From assembly GCA_963773315.1 (NCBI GenBank), contig CAVZAF010000010.1, forward strand, positions 1 through 64,000: 64,000 nt of DNA, written 5' to 3'. The DNA comes from DATKAS01 sp963773315 (GTDB lineage Bacteria; Actinomycetota; Acidimicrobiia; Acidimicrobiales; DATKAS01). The notes under the pieces are model-generated. The model did not search any database. It was not told the origin of the DNA and saw only the letters and a list, made by a program, of their open reading frames with translations. Within the stretch, counting starts at the first letter, position 1; each line of letters begins with the position of its first letter. This document shows positions 1-9,051 of this stretch, in pieces. Position numbers and translations under genes: made by a program.

Positions 1-109
1 CGACAATTGCGGCGATAACGACTAGCCGAACTCCATCGCAATACGCATTGCGGCGCGGCCGGGCATCCTTGCGCGGCCGTTCGCTTTTCAGCGAGCGCGC
101 GAGATCTGA

Positions 110-1933
110 CTATTGCGGCGGCGCTGCGCAGCTGCCGTCGTCCTGCCGCACCGTGGCGTCCGGACAAGTGGCCGGCTCGGCCGGTGGCGCAGCCTCGGCA
201 GCCGGAGGTGGTGGCGGCGGCGGTGGCGCAACCTCAGCCGGTGGCGGTGGCGGAGGAGCCGCTGCCTCGGGCGGCGGTGGCGGTGGCGGTGGCGCAACCT
301 CAGGCGCAGGTGGTGGCGGCGGTGGCGGAGGCGCTGCCTCAGCCGGTGGCGGTGGCGAGGGTGGTGGCGGTGGCGCTGCCTCTGGCGGCGGAGGTGGTGG
401 CGCTGCCTCAGCCGGTGGCGGTGGCGGGGCTGGTGGCGGAGGCGCTGCCTCAGCCGAGGGCGGTGGCGGGGGTGGTGGCGGCGGCGGTGGCGCAAGCTCA
501 GGCGCGGCCGGCGGTGGCGGCGGTGCCACCTCGGGTGCAGGCGGGGGCGGAGGCGCGACCCCTCGCGGAGCTGGAGGCGGGGGCGGTGGAGGCGGAGGCG
601 CGGCCTGTTCGCTGGCGGCCGGCGAAGGCGTCGCGGCACTGGCCGGCGGTGGCGGAGGTGGTGGCGGCGCGGGCGGCGTGGCCGCGACAGCCTCAGGCGT
701 CTTGATCTCGGGCGGCAACAGTAGGCCTTCTGTGCCCTGCCCGGCGCCGGCTTGGCCCTTGGTCTTGCTCTCCGCGGCGACCTCTTCGATCTTCTTCGGC
801 TTGGGCGGCGCGGCGACAACAGGCTTCTGCTCGGGCGCGGGCTGGAAGACCTCGACCGAGGCGCCTTCGACCTTGCCGGCGGTGGCGGCGTCTTTGGCCC
901 GCTCGACCTTGTGAACCACGACCGGCTCTTGCGTCTTCTGCTCGACGAATTGCGGCGTGATGGCGTTGTTTACCACCACGGTGTTGTTGACCGTGACATT
1001 GGCGAGCGGGCGCGTCGTCTCGAGCACAGGCTTCATCTGCGCCTGGTCGCGCACGATCCTGCGTGGCAGGTCCTCGGCGAGGAACTGATTGGAGGGCACC
1101 GCCTGCCAATAATATGACGGCACGTTGCGTGGCGTCGCCTCGACCCTCAGGCCTTCATCGTAAGCCGGCGGCAGCGGCGCCCAGGCGACATAATCGTCGG
1201 ACTGCCGCCACGACACCCAGGCCGGCGCCCAGCGGCTGCCCGGCACCCAGAACCAGCCGATCCGCTTGGAGAAGCCCCACCGGCCATAGTGATACGTCGC
1301 CCAGCCGAACGGCTCGTTGGATGCCCACATCCAGCCGTAGCGGTCGGTAAAGACCCACCGCCCGAGCGTGTAGGGACGCCAGAAGCGATCGACATTGCTC
1401 GGCACGAACACATATTGCCCCTCGAGCCATACCCACTGCCCGAACGGCGCGAGCCGGTCGTAGAACACGGCGCGCTCGGTCCATCCCTCCTGGCGCGGCG
1501 CGGTCCAGCGCGCCTGCTGCCCATAGAAGGCGTTGCCGCGGTAATAAGCGTTCCAATAGGCGCGGATATCGAAGGTGACGACGGGATAGCGGAGCTGCGG
1601 CGCGTAATCGCGCAAAGGGTAGTAATAGCCCTGATACCAGCCGGCGAGGTAGATCGAGCGCATCCACCCGCGCGACCTCTGGACCAGCACATCGCACCAG
1701 CCGTAATCGGCGAGGCAGCCGAGAATGGCGATCGGCGTGCGGCCCGGCACGGTGACGACGACCGGAAAGTCGGTGCCGGGTCCGGCCCGCAAATTGACGT
1801 TCGTGACGGGATAGCCGTTAGGACGCGGCGGCACCGCCTCTGCCTGAAGCGGCGCCAGCGCGGCGCAAGCCGCGATCGCGGCGGCAAGCGCGAGGCCCAC
1901 GCGGCGGAAGCTCGTCGCTGCAAGACACATCAT
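110..1933 (-). CDS. Secreted SH3 / YXWGXW-repeat (DUF6600-like) protein with polyproline tail
   Basis: A 607-residue exported protein. Residues 1-33 look like a signal peptide (basic start, Ala/Leu core, cleavage near AEA). An SH3-like segment follows, around VNLRAGPGTDFPVV at about residues 46-60. A long Trp/Tyr-rich region (about 95-270) has repeated W-G-W spacings such as WVFTDRYGWMW and YHYGRWGF, typical of the YXWGXW/DUF6600 family of Hyphomicrobiales. After a linker (about 270-410), the last 190 residues are almost entirely Pro/Ala/Glu, in runs of up to about 12 prolines, ending in a small Cys-containing motif (CPDATVRQDDGSC). The likely role is cell-envelope or outer-surface, but the exact function is unknown. 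Two adjacent ATG codons begin it; the upstream one is used here. The polyproline part should need EF-P for translation. Confidence 0.8.
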   Translation of the reverse strand: MMCLAATSFRRVGLALAAAIAACAALAPLQAEAVPPRPNGYPVTNVNLRAGPGTDFPVVVTVPGRTPIAILGCLADYGWCDVLVQRSRGWMRSIYLAGWYQGYYYPLRDYAPQLRYPVVTFDIRAYWNAYYRGNAFYGQQARWTAPRQEGWTERAVFYDRLAPFGQWVWLEGQYVFVPSNVDRFWRPYTLGRWVFTDRYGWMWASNEPFGWATYHYGRWGFSKRIGWFWVPGSRWAPAWVSWRQSDDYVAWAPLPPAYDEGLRVEATPRNVPSYYWQAVPSNQFLAEDLPRRIVRDQAQMKPVLETTRPLANVTVNNTVVVNNAITPQFVEQKTQEPVVVHKVERAKDAATAGKVEGASVEVFQPAPEQKPVVAAPPKPKKIEEVAAESKTKGQAGAGQGTEGLLLPPEIKTPEAVAATPPAPPPPPPPPASAATPSPAASEQAAPPPPPPPPPAPRGVAPPPPPAPEVAPPPPPAAPELAPPPPPPPPPPPSAEAAPPPPAPPPPPAEAAPPPPPPEAAPPPPPSPPPPAEAAPPPPPPPPAPEVAPPPPPPPPEAAAPPPPPPAEVAPPPPPPPPAAEAAPPAEPATCPDATVRQDDGSCAAPPQ

Positions 1934-2648
1934 GGCCGCGTTCCCATTTCCCTGTCGCGACGCCCCGAGCGGTTTCGCGCCATTGTCTTAGGCGCATCCG
2001 CTTGAACCGGCTGTGGCGGAAGCATTCAGCGCCCATTCACGCGACTGCCTTCATTCGGACCTTAGCCGCCTGTGGCCGATGCCCTGCCATCCAATCGTGT
2101 CGAAAATCTGCTTTTTTGGGCTTAGCCTGCGTCTGGACAATTCTACCTAGGCCAGCCGGTTGCGATGTCCCCGCCCTTCGCTGGGAGACGCCTCTCGATG
2201 CGCCTGCCGAACGCGACCGTTGTGCGATGGCGCCTGCGAGCTCGGAGAAGCGATGAAAGGACGCGTCATCTCGGGCTGCGCGAGCAGCAGCATCGCTTAT
2301 TGTTCCATCGAACTCACATGGCGTTCAGGAGCGCCAGCGGGTCGAGTGATCCCATTGCCTGCGGCAGGCCCCGTCTCGCGCCGGCCCTTATTTCTGCAAT
2401 GATGCAAGATAAAGGGCGCGAGGGACCAGCTCGCATAAATAGGGGCCACTTGGGCTGGACGGAAGCGCCATGCCGCCAAAAATATTCTGCTTATTGAGGC
2501 GTGAGGGGTGGGGCTCGACGCGCATCGAAGTGCTGACTGCGGAGGTCCGCTGCATTCGGTCAAGCCGTGGAGGCAGACCGGTGCTAGCAGAAGAGCTTGG
2601 GGACTAGGGATAAGCCTCTTCGCGGAAAGCGCCCGAGCGCGAGCAACC
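1934..2648. other. Intergenic stretch without a supportable gene
   Basis: About 715 bases between the SH3 protein and a small membrane protein. Several open frames of 75-130 codons exist on both strands, but none has recognisable motifs, a good ribosome-binding site or plausible composition. A perfect short hairpin GCCTGC-G-GCAGGC lies at 2357-2369. No tRNA or small-RNA signature was recognised. Confidence 0.4.
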
Positions 2649-2981
2649 CTATTCCCACGGGCGAAAGGGGCGGATAATCCAGCGCAGCCCCCACTCATTA
2701 ATATATGCGAGCAGCCATGCGAAGGGGATCAGGATTAGGCAGAAAACAGGACCGATCAGCAGCGTGCTCCGCCGCTTCTCGGGCTGATCCGCCGCTCTTG
2801 ATCTCTGGTATCGCACGCGCTCGGCAGCGTTGCCGACTTGAAACGCAGTCGGCGTAGATCGGTCCGAGTTTTTCCCACTGGTAGTCCCAGCCTGCCAAGC
2901 GTATGCCGCAGCGCCTAAAGCCCACGCGATCGAAAACACGAGCCCGTAAAGCTGCCAATCATTGAGAGAGAGCCGGCGCAT
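2649..2981 (-). CDS. Small two-segment membrane protein, unknown function
   Basis: A 110-residue protein with two hydrophobic segments: one near the N-terminus (LVFSIAWALGAAAYAW, about 14-29) and one near the C-terminus (LIGPVFCLILIPFAWLLAY, about 75-93). A hydrophilic, Arg/Gln-rich loop separates them. This TM-loop-TM layout and the sensible composition make it more credible than the surrounding open frames. I do not recognise the family. It is flanked by non-coding sequence and is not clearly in an operon. Confidence 0.5.
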   Translation of the reverse strand: MRRLSLNDWQLYGLVFSIAWALGAAAYAWQAGTTSGKNSDRSTPTAFQVGNAAERVRYQRSRAADQPEKRRSTLLIGPVFCLILIPFAWLLAYINEWGLRWIIRPFRPWE

Positions 2982-3184
2982 GGTTCACCCTACCACGCGT
3001 TGCGTTCCCAACGGAATTTGGCCGCACCGGAGTCTGCGGTTGGCCCGGCGCGGCGCCCCCGCCATCGCGAAGGCTCCGTGTATTTCGACATGCCGCCGAT
3101 GGGGCTTGCCTCGCGCCGGGTCCTTCTGTCTGGGATGATGCCGTCGTGCGCGCGGCAGTTGGCGAGTAACGTAGGAAGCGAAGC

Positions 3185-3286
3185 ATGCCAACGAGGAAAC
3201 TTTGGCTGGATATCGGAACAGCGATTTTGCTCGTATTCATCGCTGTAGCATTCGGCTTGGTAATCAGACTATTCGCAGGTACCTAA
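3185..3286 (+). CDS. 33-residue single-pass membrane miniprotein (candidate)
   Basis: A very short frame starting at ATG 3185 and ending at TAA 3284-3286. The peptide is a basic MPTRK start, then one hydrophobic helix (AILLVFIAVAFGLVIRLF), then a short tail. GGAAG lies about seven bases upstream of the start at a good distance. The topology resembles small membrane peptides found throughout proteobacteria. No family was recognised; the call rests on hydrophobicity and the ribosome-binding site only. Confidence 0.35.
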   Translation: MPTRKLWLDIGTAILLVFIAVAFGLVIRLFAGT

Positions 3287-3358
3287 GCGGCTTGATGCAC
3301 TCTTGGATCGCAGCTGCAGTTCGATCTGTCGGTCGGCTCGGGAGGAGACGAACTTTCG

Positions 3359-3589
3359 ATGGCTTTGTATCGAGATGCCAGTCACCTTCTGAAAGCGGAG
3401 GCTCACGGGTGCTTCGAATGCATCTATGAGCCTGGCGAGAACGCGCCCAATTCCGCCATCTATCGCTGCAGAACCTGTGGTGAGGAGGTGGCTTGCCATG
3501 AAGACGAACCCCTCCCTTCGCAGGATGCGCACAATCACCCGAGCTTCACACCGGTCGGCTGGCGCTTGTTAGTTATCGCGCAGCGGTAG
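3359..3589 (+). CDS. Small zinc-ribbon-like protein ("protein L"-type)
   Basis: A 76-residue protein with the pattern YEPGENAPNSAIYRC followed by RTCGEEVACHEDEPLP and a His-rich turn (DAHNHP). The CxxC plus later Cys/His residues are consistent with a small zinc ribbon. The layout (YKPGE..P.SGIYRC..CG.E..C..G..LPPQ.HH) is one I know from short proteins often labelled protein L in proteobacterial accessory regions. A purine-rich GGAGGAGA sits 12-20 bases before the ATG. The role is unknown. Confidence 0.6.
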   Translation: MALYRDASHLLKAEAHGCFECIYEPGENAPNSAIYRCRTCGEEVACHEDEPLPSQDAHNHPSFTPVGWRLLVIAQR

Positions 3590-3722
3590 ATGTTGGCGGG
3601 GACATCTGGCCCGGCTCGCGCCGGGCCCGCTTTTTGCCCTGAAGGTCGATTGTTGTTCGCGTCGAAAAGTCTTGGCTTTATCGTGGGGGAGTTCAACACC
3701 ACCAGGCGAAGGGGGGGCGCGC

Positions 3723-4319
3723 ATGATTCTCGATGAGGCGAAGCATGCCGTTATCAAAGTGGGCGCGGGCCGCGGCTTCGTCGTCGAAAGCAAGCGCGGG
3801 CGGCTAGTTGTCACGGCCGCTCACTGCCTGCCCAGATTCCCACGCCGCGCCTCTGTCTCCCATTCCGCGGAGCGAACCTACAACGCGCTGCTCGGCCCAC
3901 TCGGAAAAGAGGCCTCAGTCTCAACGGAATGCTTGTTTGCGGATCCCATTGGTGACATAGCGGTTCTGGGTGGCCCCGACAGTCAACAGTTGCCCGAGCA
4001 GGCCGAACATTATGATGCTCTCATGGCGATGGTAACGGCGTTGCCGATCTCGGACACAGCGAAGCGCGCCGCTGGATGGCTCCTTTCGCTCGATGGCCGA
4101 TGGAATCGCTGCGAAGTGCGCCACAACGATGGTCCCTTGTGGTTATTCCACGTTAGAGAGGGGATCGTGAGTGGAATGTCGGGCTCTCCGATTTTGTCAG
4201 AGGACCGGGCGGCGATCGGCGTCGTATGTGGGGGTGGCGGGACTCCTGGTGAAACGCACACCGACGGTGGTCCAAATGCGCGGCTCGTCTACAACCTGCC
4301 GACTTGGGTGTTGAAGTGA
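3723..4319 (+). CDS. Trypsin-like serine protease / peptidase S1-fold protein
   Basis: A 198-residue protein with the three catalytic elements of a chymotrypsin-fold protease in order: His in VTAAHC (about residue 34), Asp in DPIGDIAVLG (about 78), and Ser in SGMSGSPIL (about 158). There is no signal peptide, so it is probably cytoplasmic. The frame is open further upstream (to 3672). ATG 3723 is preferred because it follows a G-rich stretch and starts at the conserved-looking MILDEAKHAV. Standalone trypsin-like domains like this one appear in bacterial accessory and conflict systems, but no partner is evident here. Confidence 0.7.
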   Translation: MILDEAKHAVIKVGAGRGFVVESKRGRLVVTAAHCLPRFPRRASVSHSAERTYNALLGPLGKEASVSTECLFADPIGDIAVLGGPDSQQLPEQAEHYDALMAMVTALPISDTAKRAAGWLLSLDGRWNRCEVRHNDGPLWLFHVREGIVSGMSGSPILSEDRAAIGVVCGGGGTPGETHTDGGPNARLVYNLPTWVLK

Positions 4320-4444
4320 AATCAATTCTCGCCCAACTTGGCGAGAAATTGCTGATCCATCACGAAGCGCAGACGCTTGCCGAAGATCAGCTCAAGAAGG
4401 ATAGTTTGGCAGGCGAGGCGAGAAACGTCAAAGCCGTGTTCTAG
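4316..4444 (+). CDS. 42-residue peptide overlapping the protease stop (candidate)
   Basis: A GTG codon (4316-4318) overlaps the TGA of the protease gene (4317-4319), the usual arrangement for translational coupling. The frame runs 42 codons to TAG 4442-4444. It encodes an amphipathic, charged peptide (VKSILAQLGEKLLIHHEAQT at its start) of probable helical character. No homology was recognised. Its only support is the overlap and the helical composition; it could be chance. Confidence 0.25.
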   Translation: MKSILAQLGEKLLIHHEAQTLAEDQLKKDSLAGEARNVKAVF

Positions 4445-4648
4445 GAATGTGGAGGGCTCTCCCCGATGACCCGCTCACCGCTCGCGAGGAGTTCGCCGCC
4501 GAGGCTATGCGCACGCCGGGTGCTTCTGCCCGCGATGCAGGGTGATAAGCCTCTGGCAGATCGACTAGCTTCCTAAAATCTCGATGGGGCCCACGCCCGC
4601 TCAGTTCTAGACTAGGCTGTGCTGGTTCGGTGAGGCAAAGAGGACAGC

Positions 4649-5413
4649 ATGAGAGTTATCTACATTGCCGGCCTGAGCCACAGCGGCTCAACCCTGCTTA
4701 GTCTCATGCTAAACGCGCACCCCGAAATCATATCCGTTGGAGAGTTGAAACACCTCAGAAAAGCGGGCGAAGGCATCCCGTGTGGCTGCGGCGCAGCCTC
4801 GCTGGAGCAATGCGAGTTCTGGTCGTCGGTCGAGAAAACCCTCCGGAAACGGACGGGAAAGTCGCTGGCGGAGCTCGATTGTTTTGGTGCCTATGGTAGT
4901 GAGCGTGAAGGCTTGGCGGAAAACATATCTTTGTTTCAAGCGGTTTCCGAAGCTACCGGGAAGAAGTTTGTGGTCGATTCCTCAAAGCGACCCGGTCGGC
5001 TTAAGTACCTCCTGCGCTTGCAGGAGCTTGACATCTATCCCGTTCATTTGATCAGGGACGCACGGGGTCAGGTTCTTTCGATGCTAAGGAGGCAAGGTGG
5101 CTTTGCCAAGCATATCGTACGGTATCGGGTCGTAAATTCGTTGATCCGCCGCGCAATTAAATCAGTCCCTCATACCAGCATCCGTTACGAAGATCTGGTG
5201 CGAGAGCCTCAGCGCAGTCTCAGCCGTCTGCTTGAGCCACTCGGACTTTCGTTCTCCCCAAAGCAAATGGCGTGGGCGGACCAGGAACGGCATTTGATCG
5301 CTGGTAACAAGATGCGCTGGGAACCGGAGAGCCTAGTTCTAGACGAGCGCTGGAAGGAAAGCTTGAGTCGGTTTCAGCAGGCCACAATCCTGTCTCTCAC
5401 GTCGTGGGGATGA
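4649..5413 (+). CDS. PAPS-dependent sulfotransferase family protein
   Basis: A 254-residue protein with the sulfotransferase PAPS-binding loop at its N-terminus (GLSHSGSTLLSLML, residues 8-21). The 3'-phosphate-binding motif is HLIRDARGQVLSML (about 133-146). A late motif, IRYEDLVREPQRSL, is common to bacterial carbohydrate sulfotransferases. It would transfer sulfate from PAPS to a glycan or small molecule. The ribosome-binding site is AGAGGA, seven bases before the ATG. It is one of two sulfotransferases in a run of glycan-modifying genes, so a role in surface polysaccharide or Nod-factor-like decoration is plausible but inferred. The length is normal for the smaller members of the family. 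Confidence 0.8.
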   Translation: MRVIYIAGLSHSGSTLLSLMLNAHPEIISVGELKHLRKAGEGIPCGCGAASLEQCEFWSSVEKTLRKRTGKSLAELDCFGAYGSEREGLAENISLFQAVSEATGKKFVVDSSKRPGRLKYLLRLQELDIYPVHLIRDARGQVLSMLRRQGGFAKHIVRYRVVNSLIRRAIKSVPHTSIRYEDLVREPQRSLSRLLEPLGLSFSPKQMAWADQERHLIAGNKMRWEPESLVLDERWKESLSRFQQATILSLTSWG

Positions 5414-5711
5414 GGGCTGGCTGCGATGAAGCGCATGCCGGGCGCGCCTCCGACAGAGGACTGTTATGAGCGACGATCGCGCCGCCGTGGCCCGGGCAAT
5501 GCCGTCTTGCACTTTGAGCCAGACACTTACGGCAAGCGAGTCTTCAGTGAAGACGCTTCCGATGCTTTGGTTTCCGCATCCGAGAGAGCAAATTATCTTA
5601 AGCCCACGGTCTCTCTCGCGGAACCCAGACGCGCACGGATAGCATCCGCCGCGCGAAGCTTGCCGACAGACCAGAGTCTGTGCCGTGCTCGCTTCCCCAG
5701 ACAGCCCGCGC

Positions 5712-6380
5712 TCAGCTACCGCGTTTGATCAAGTGAGCTATGGAACCGTGCGGGTTCTCCCAATAATTGAAGCCCATAAAGGGTGGGAGTAGAACGTGCG
5801 CCTCTTGATGCGCGATGATGAAATCAGTGATCGCGTCCTGGACTTCGGGTCTTGCCGCATCGTGGAACAGCAGATGTCCATTTGTAGCAAGACCGCCATA
5901 CCAATTAGCGATGTCAGCTGAGCAGCCCTTGTGGCTGTGGTCCCCATCGATAAACAACACATCGTATGGGCCGACCGCAGGGAATTTGTCTTGCTGGCTG
6001 TCTCCAACGAGCAGGCGGACGTTGGTGCCTTCGCCGCTCTCGACAAATATTTGCTCGAGTCGCTCATCGTTCTGTGGCGCAAGATCTATGGAGTAAATGG
6101 GAACATCAGGTGCGGCGCAAGTTATAAGGAAAGTGCTTCCGCCGTTGAAACGACCAATCTCGACTATCCCGAGTTTCGCACTCCGAACCACGGAGAACAG
6201 GTACGCGCCTTCCCACGGGCAGAGCCTTATAAAATCGGTGGGCAATTCCGAGAGAGCTGGTAGGTGGACCTTCCTATAGGTCCTGCGACGGATTAGCCAT
6301 TTGAGCCACCCGTGCTGCGGTTTGACATTTTTGGTTCGGTATGACGCGCCGTACCTCCGAAAGAACTCCTTATAGGTCAT
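5712..6380 (-). CDS. Class I SAM-dependent methyltransferase (Methyltransf_24 type)
   Basis: A 222-residue protein with a SAM-binding core: motif I VEIGRFNGGSTFL (about 72-84), a downstream acidic turn IYSIDLAP (about 95-102), and LFIDGDHSHKGCSADI (about 141-156). IDGDHSY-type signatures mark the Methyltransf_24 group, often encoded in polysaccharide and glycan loci. It is convergent with the preceding sulfotransferase gene; the 298 bases between them hold no gene I can support. The likely substrate is a sugar or cell-surface glycan, inferred from the neighbours. Confidence 0.75.
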   Translation of the reverse strand: MTYKEFFRRYGASYRTKNVKPQHGWLKWLIRRRTYRKVHLPALSELPTDFIRLCPWEGAYLFSVVRSAKLGIVEIGRFNGGSTFLITCAAPDVPIYSIDLAPQNDERLEQIFVESGEGTNVRLLVGDSQQDKFPAVGPYDVLFIDGDHSHKGCSADIANWYGGLATNGHLLFHDAARPEVQDAITDFIIAHQEAHVLLPPFMGFNYWENPHGSIAHLIKRGS

Positions 6381-6445
6381 ATGGAGACCGCCCGTTATCG
6401 CACAGTCGGTTTTTCCCCAGCCAGTGACCGCCTTCGGGAATGGCT

Positions 6446-6679
6446 TTAGCGGTTGCGGGCGAAAGCGACTTGGGCAAATGCCGCCGCCTCAGCGCTTGGT
6501 TTTTCAGCCGTCTGTTCTGGCATTGCAATCAGCCTGAACATGTAGGTGCGCGTACTCCCTATTCGGATCAGCGGCTGCGCACATACGCCGCACAAAAGTG
6601 CTTGATTCTCGCGAATGGGGCGAGCCTTAGGCGTGACTTCATAGGTTGCACCACAGGAGCACCTTCTAAGCATGTGCAT
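6446..6679 (-). CDS. Small zinc-ribbon-like protein
   Basis: A 77-residue protein with CSCGATYEV near the N-terminus and ALLCGVCAQPL about 20 residues later, giving two CxC/CxxC knuckles of a probable zinc ribbon. The C-terminal half is Ala/Glu-rich. Small proteins with this pattern are common hypotheticals in Bradyrhizobium-like genomes. The first ATG (6679) is used; MLRRC two codons later is an alternative. Function unknown. Confidence 0.5.
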   Translation of the reverse strand: MHMLRRCSCGATYEVTPKARPIRENQALLCGVCAQPLIRIGSTRTYMFRLIAMPEQTAEKPSAEAAAFAQVAFARNR

Positions 6680-6802
6680 CTCGCACTCTCAAGCCGCGCG
6701 AGCGGGAATACCCTCGCTGCGCGATGCGCTCGACCGTAAGTTCGACGAATCCCCTCACCCCGACGACAAGCATTAGAACAACACTTAGTCCATCGTCAAC
6801 GT

Positions 6803-7687
6803 TTATGCGGCAGCGTATCCAGGTGCACGCAATTTGCGCGACTTCGTTCGAGGCCGATGCGCATTGAGCCAGTTCTGAGCCGCATAGCGCAAGCCGCTGC
6901 CGGGAAGCAATGACAGTTCGGGATCGTATCCAACAGCGCGCGCACGGTTGACAATGAGGGCGCGAACTTCGCTGCGATAAGAGTTCCGCATGAGCTCGTA
7001 TTTGATGAAGGAATAATCCCGAATTCGATTTTCGGGCAGGTTTAGTGCTTGCTCAGGTGCACTTGTCATTCCGGCGCGACTATAAAGATCACCAATTACG
7101 CGCCTGGGGTTTGCCACAAGGTCTTCATACCTAACCACCACCCAATTGTGATCGCGCTCGCGGTTCAAGATGTCGATGGATTCTGCCCAACTCGCTGCGG
7201 CGCGGAGGACGAGATTGTTCGCCAGACTGTTCACGAATTCCGTGTGAAGCAGATACGCCGAGCTACCCTTTATGGTCGCTGCTTGAATGGTCGGCCACGG
7301 CGCGCGCAAAGAAAACACAAAGAGAGCTTCGGGGAACATAGCTTTGAGCATGTCTACGCGGGCGAGGCCCAGCGGATTTTTGATGACAAGGCGCTTCGCA
7401 CCCGCCATCTCAACATAACGAGTTCGCATGCTCTCAATCTTGGCGCGGTCAAAGATCGGGCGCTCGCAGACCGGGCGGGCCCTCTTAACATCCCACGCGT
7501 GGAATTCGAAATGTCCTCGCCACAGGTCCGAGTCGCTTAATCCCGACTCATCCTCAGGACAGAAGCGCTCCTTCAAACGAGGCGCAATTTCCGTCAAAAG
7601 GAAAATCTCCGGGCTCGATCCAAAGATACGGGCAAGCAGGGTAGTGCCCGACCGCGCAGTCCCGAGAATGATGATTGGACGTGCCAT
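6803..7687 (-). CDS. Sulfotransferase family protein
   Basis: A 294-residue protein beginning directly with the PAPS-binding motif (ILGTARSGTTLLARIF, residues 7-22). FVFSLRAPWPTIQAA (about 123-137) fills the place of the 3'-phosphate-binding motif, and VVRYEDLVANPRRVI (about 182-196) is the usual late motif. It would sulfate a carbohydrate or small molecule using PAPS. It is transcribed divergently from the downstream glycosyltransferase across a 309-base gap. It shares only the motif framework with the 4649-5413 enzyme, so the two probably have different acceptors. Confidence 0.8.
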   Translation of the reverse strand: MARPIIILGTARSGTTLLARIFGSSPEIFLLTEIAPRLKERFCPEDESGLSDSDLWRGHFEFHAWDVKRARPVCERPIFDRAKIESMRTRYVEMAGAKRLVIKNPLGLARVDMLKAMFPEALFVFSLRAPWPTIQAATIKGSSAYLLHTEFVNSLANNLVLRAAASWAESIDILNRERDHNWVVVRYEDLVANPRRVIGDLYSRAGMTSAPEQALNLPENRIRDYSFIKYELMRNSYRSEVRALIVNRARAVGYDPELSLLPGSGLRYAAQNWLNAHRPRTKSRKLRAPGYAAA

Positions 7688-7996
7688 ATTCGGTCTCCGG
7701 TACTCAATTTATTAACGTAAATTGGTATTCCTTGATTGCTTAAAGGGGGGTTAAACTCGTCGACATGGCCGCGAGCCGCATCGATCTCAATCACGGGATC
7801 CCTCGAATCTGGGGATGCGCGCTTAACGCTCTTCGCTTTTGAGATATTGTCGTGCTGACTGCTAAGCACTCTCAAAATCAGTTCGCCTGCGCTGCCTGCC
7901 TAGTTCGTCTGGGCTTAGCGGCGGCAGATGGTCCTTGAAATGGTCGCCCTGGTTCGCCTAGCTTGAACGGGCCTCAATCCTTTGGAGACTTAAGTT
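7688..7996. promoter_or_regulatory. Divergent intergenic region between sulfotransferase and glycosyltransferase
   Basis: This 309-base gap separates two divergently transcribed glycan genes and should carry promoters for both. It is more A+T rich than its flanks, especially near 7700-7760. A TTTGGAGA ribosome-binding site precedes the rightward ATG at 7997. I could not assign specific -35/-10 boxes with confidence, and I see no gene or RNA in it. Confidence 0.4.
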
Positions 7997-9004
7997 ATGG
8001 GGGAATCGGTTCGGGTCTACGTGGGAAGTGACGAGCGCGGCGGGAGGGGCGAGGCGATCATTAAATATGGCCTCGATAAATATGCGAGCTGTCCCCTGCA
8101 GGTCATTATCATGGAGCCGAACACGGTCGACCCGCCGCATTGGGGCGGAGCCTGGAACAGAAACAGGGACCACATGCGGCCCTATGCCGGAGGTCACGGT
8201 ACAAATTTCACGGTGTTTCGCTGGACGGTGCCAGAAGCAGCGGGATACGCCGGCCGAGCGATCTACTTGGACGCGGATATCACGGTCCATGGAGATATTT
8301 GGGAGCTGTATTCCTTCGATTTGAAGGGGGCGCCATGTTCGATCAGAGAGGGAGTGATTCTCTTTGACTGCGAGCACTCGTTCTGGCGGTCGGCCGCATG
8401 GCCGAAGATCGAAAAAATGCGGTCGAGCGGCTGGGGAAAGAGGGACTATCTCGGATGGATCAAGCAGCATAACGAAGAGCTGCCGCTGTTTCCCATCGAG
8501 TGGGACGTGTTGGATGGAAGGGAGTTGGATCCCAATAAGGCCAAGCTGAACCACTATACGAGAATGCCAAAGCAACCTTACCATCCATTTCCCGACAGGT
8601 TCGCCTATCCGTCATGGCATCCGCTGATCAGCTGCGACAGGATCTGGTGGGAAAACTATCTGCAACTTCGCTGCGTCGAAGCACGCGTTCCATTCCGGCG
8701 TACCCGGAAATTAGGCGACACAATTTTGAAAGCATTGGAGCTGGAAGCGGACGCAGGCCTCAATGGGTTTGGTCGGCCGGCTGGCTACAAATACCATTTT
8801 ACTGATTTCGACGAATTCCATCGCGAAGCCGCACGAGTGAACCCACTCGGGTACCGCTATAACCTAGAGACTTATGTCGTTCTCTCGCCTAAGAAGCGAC
8901 GCAAGAGCGAGCTCGAGGCCACGGTTATCGGGGGGTTGCGCCGCATCAAGCGGACGTGCCTTAGTCACCTCGAGCGTTTTGCACGAATTACGACGAGCCA
9001 CTAG
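7997..9004 (+). CDS. GT8-like / DXD glycosyltransferase
   Basis: A 335-residue protein that starts with VRVYVGSDERGG, the usual opening of GT-A enzymes of the glycogenin/LgtC kind. A metal-binding DXD lies in IYLDADITVHGDI (DAD at residues 92-94). Further conserved-looking segments are HYTRMPKQPYHPFP (about 189-202) and SWHPLISCDRIWW. It would transfer a sugar from a nucleotide donor to a surface glycan. The ribosome-binding site is TTTGGAGA before the ATG. It converges on the GT29-like pair with a 47-base gap. Donor and acceptor cannot be told from sequence. Confidence 0.75.
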   Translation: MGESVRVYVGSDERGGRGEAIIKYGLDKYASCPLQVIIMEPNTVDPPHWGGAWNRNRDHMRPYAGGHGTNFTVFRWTVPEAAGYAGRAIYLDADITVHGDIWELYSFDLKGAPCSIREGVILFDCEHSFWRSAAWPKIEKMRSSGWGKRDYLGWIKQHNEELPLFPIEWDVLDGRELDPNKAKLNHYTRMPKQPYHPFPDRFAYPSWHPLISCDRIWWENYLQLRCVEARVPFRRTRKLGDTILKALELEADAGLNGFGRPAGYKYHFTDFDEFHREAARVNPLGYRYNLETYVVLSPKKRRKSELEATVIGGLRRIKRTCLSHLERFARITTSH

Positions 9005-9051
9005 GCTTCGCGGGCTGGCGATTCCGCCGATGCGACGTGCCTCCAATATCT

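Noticed and set aside
48..914. 288-residue Gly/Ala-rich open frame, collagen- or silk-like
   Set aside because: It is the antisense shadow of the polyproline tail of the 110-1933 gene; GGTGGC repeats read as Gly runs on this strand. The SH3/YXWGXW frame explains the DNA.
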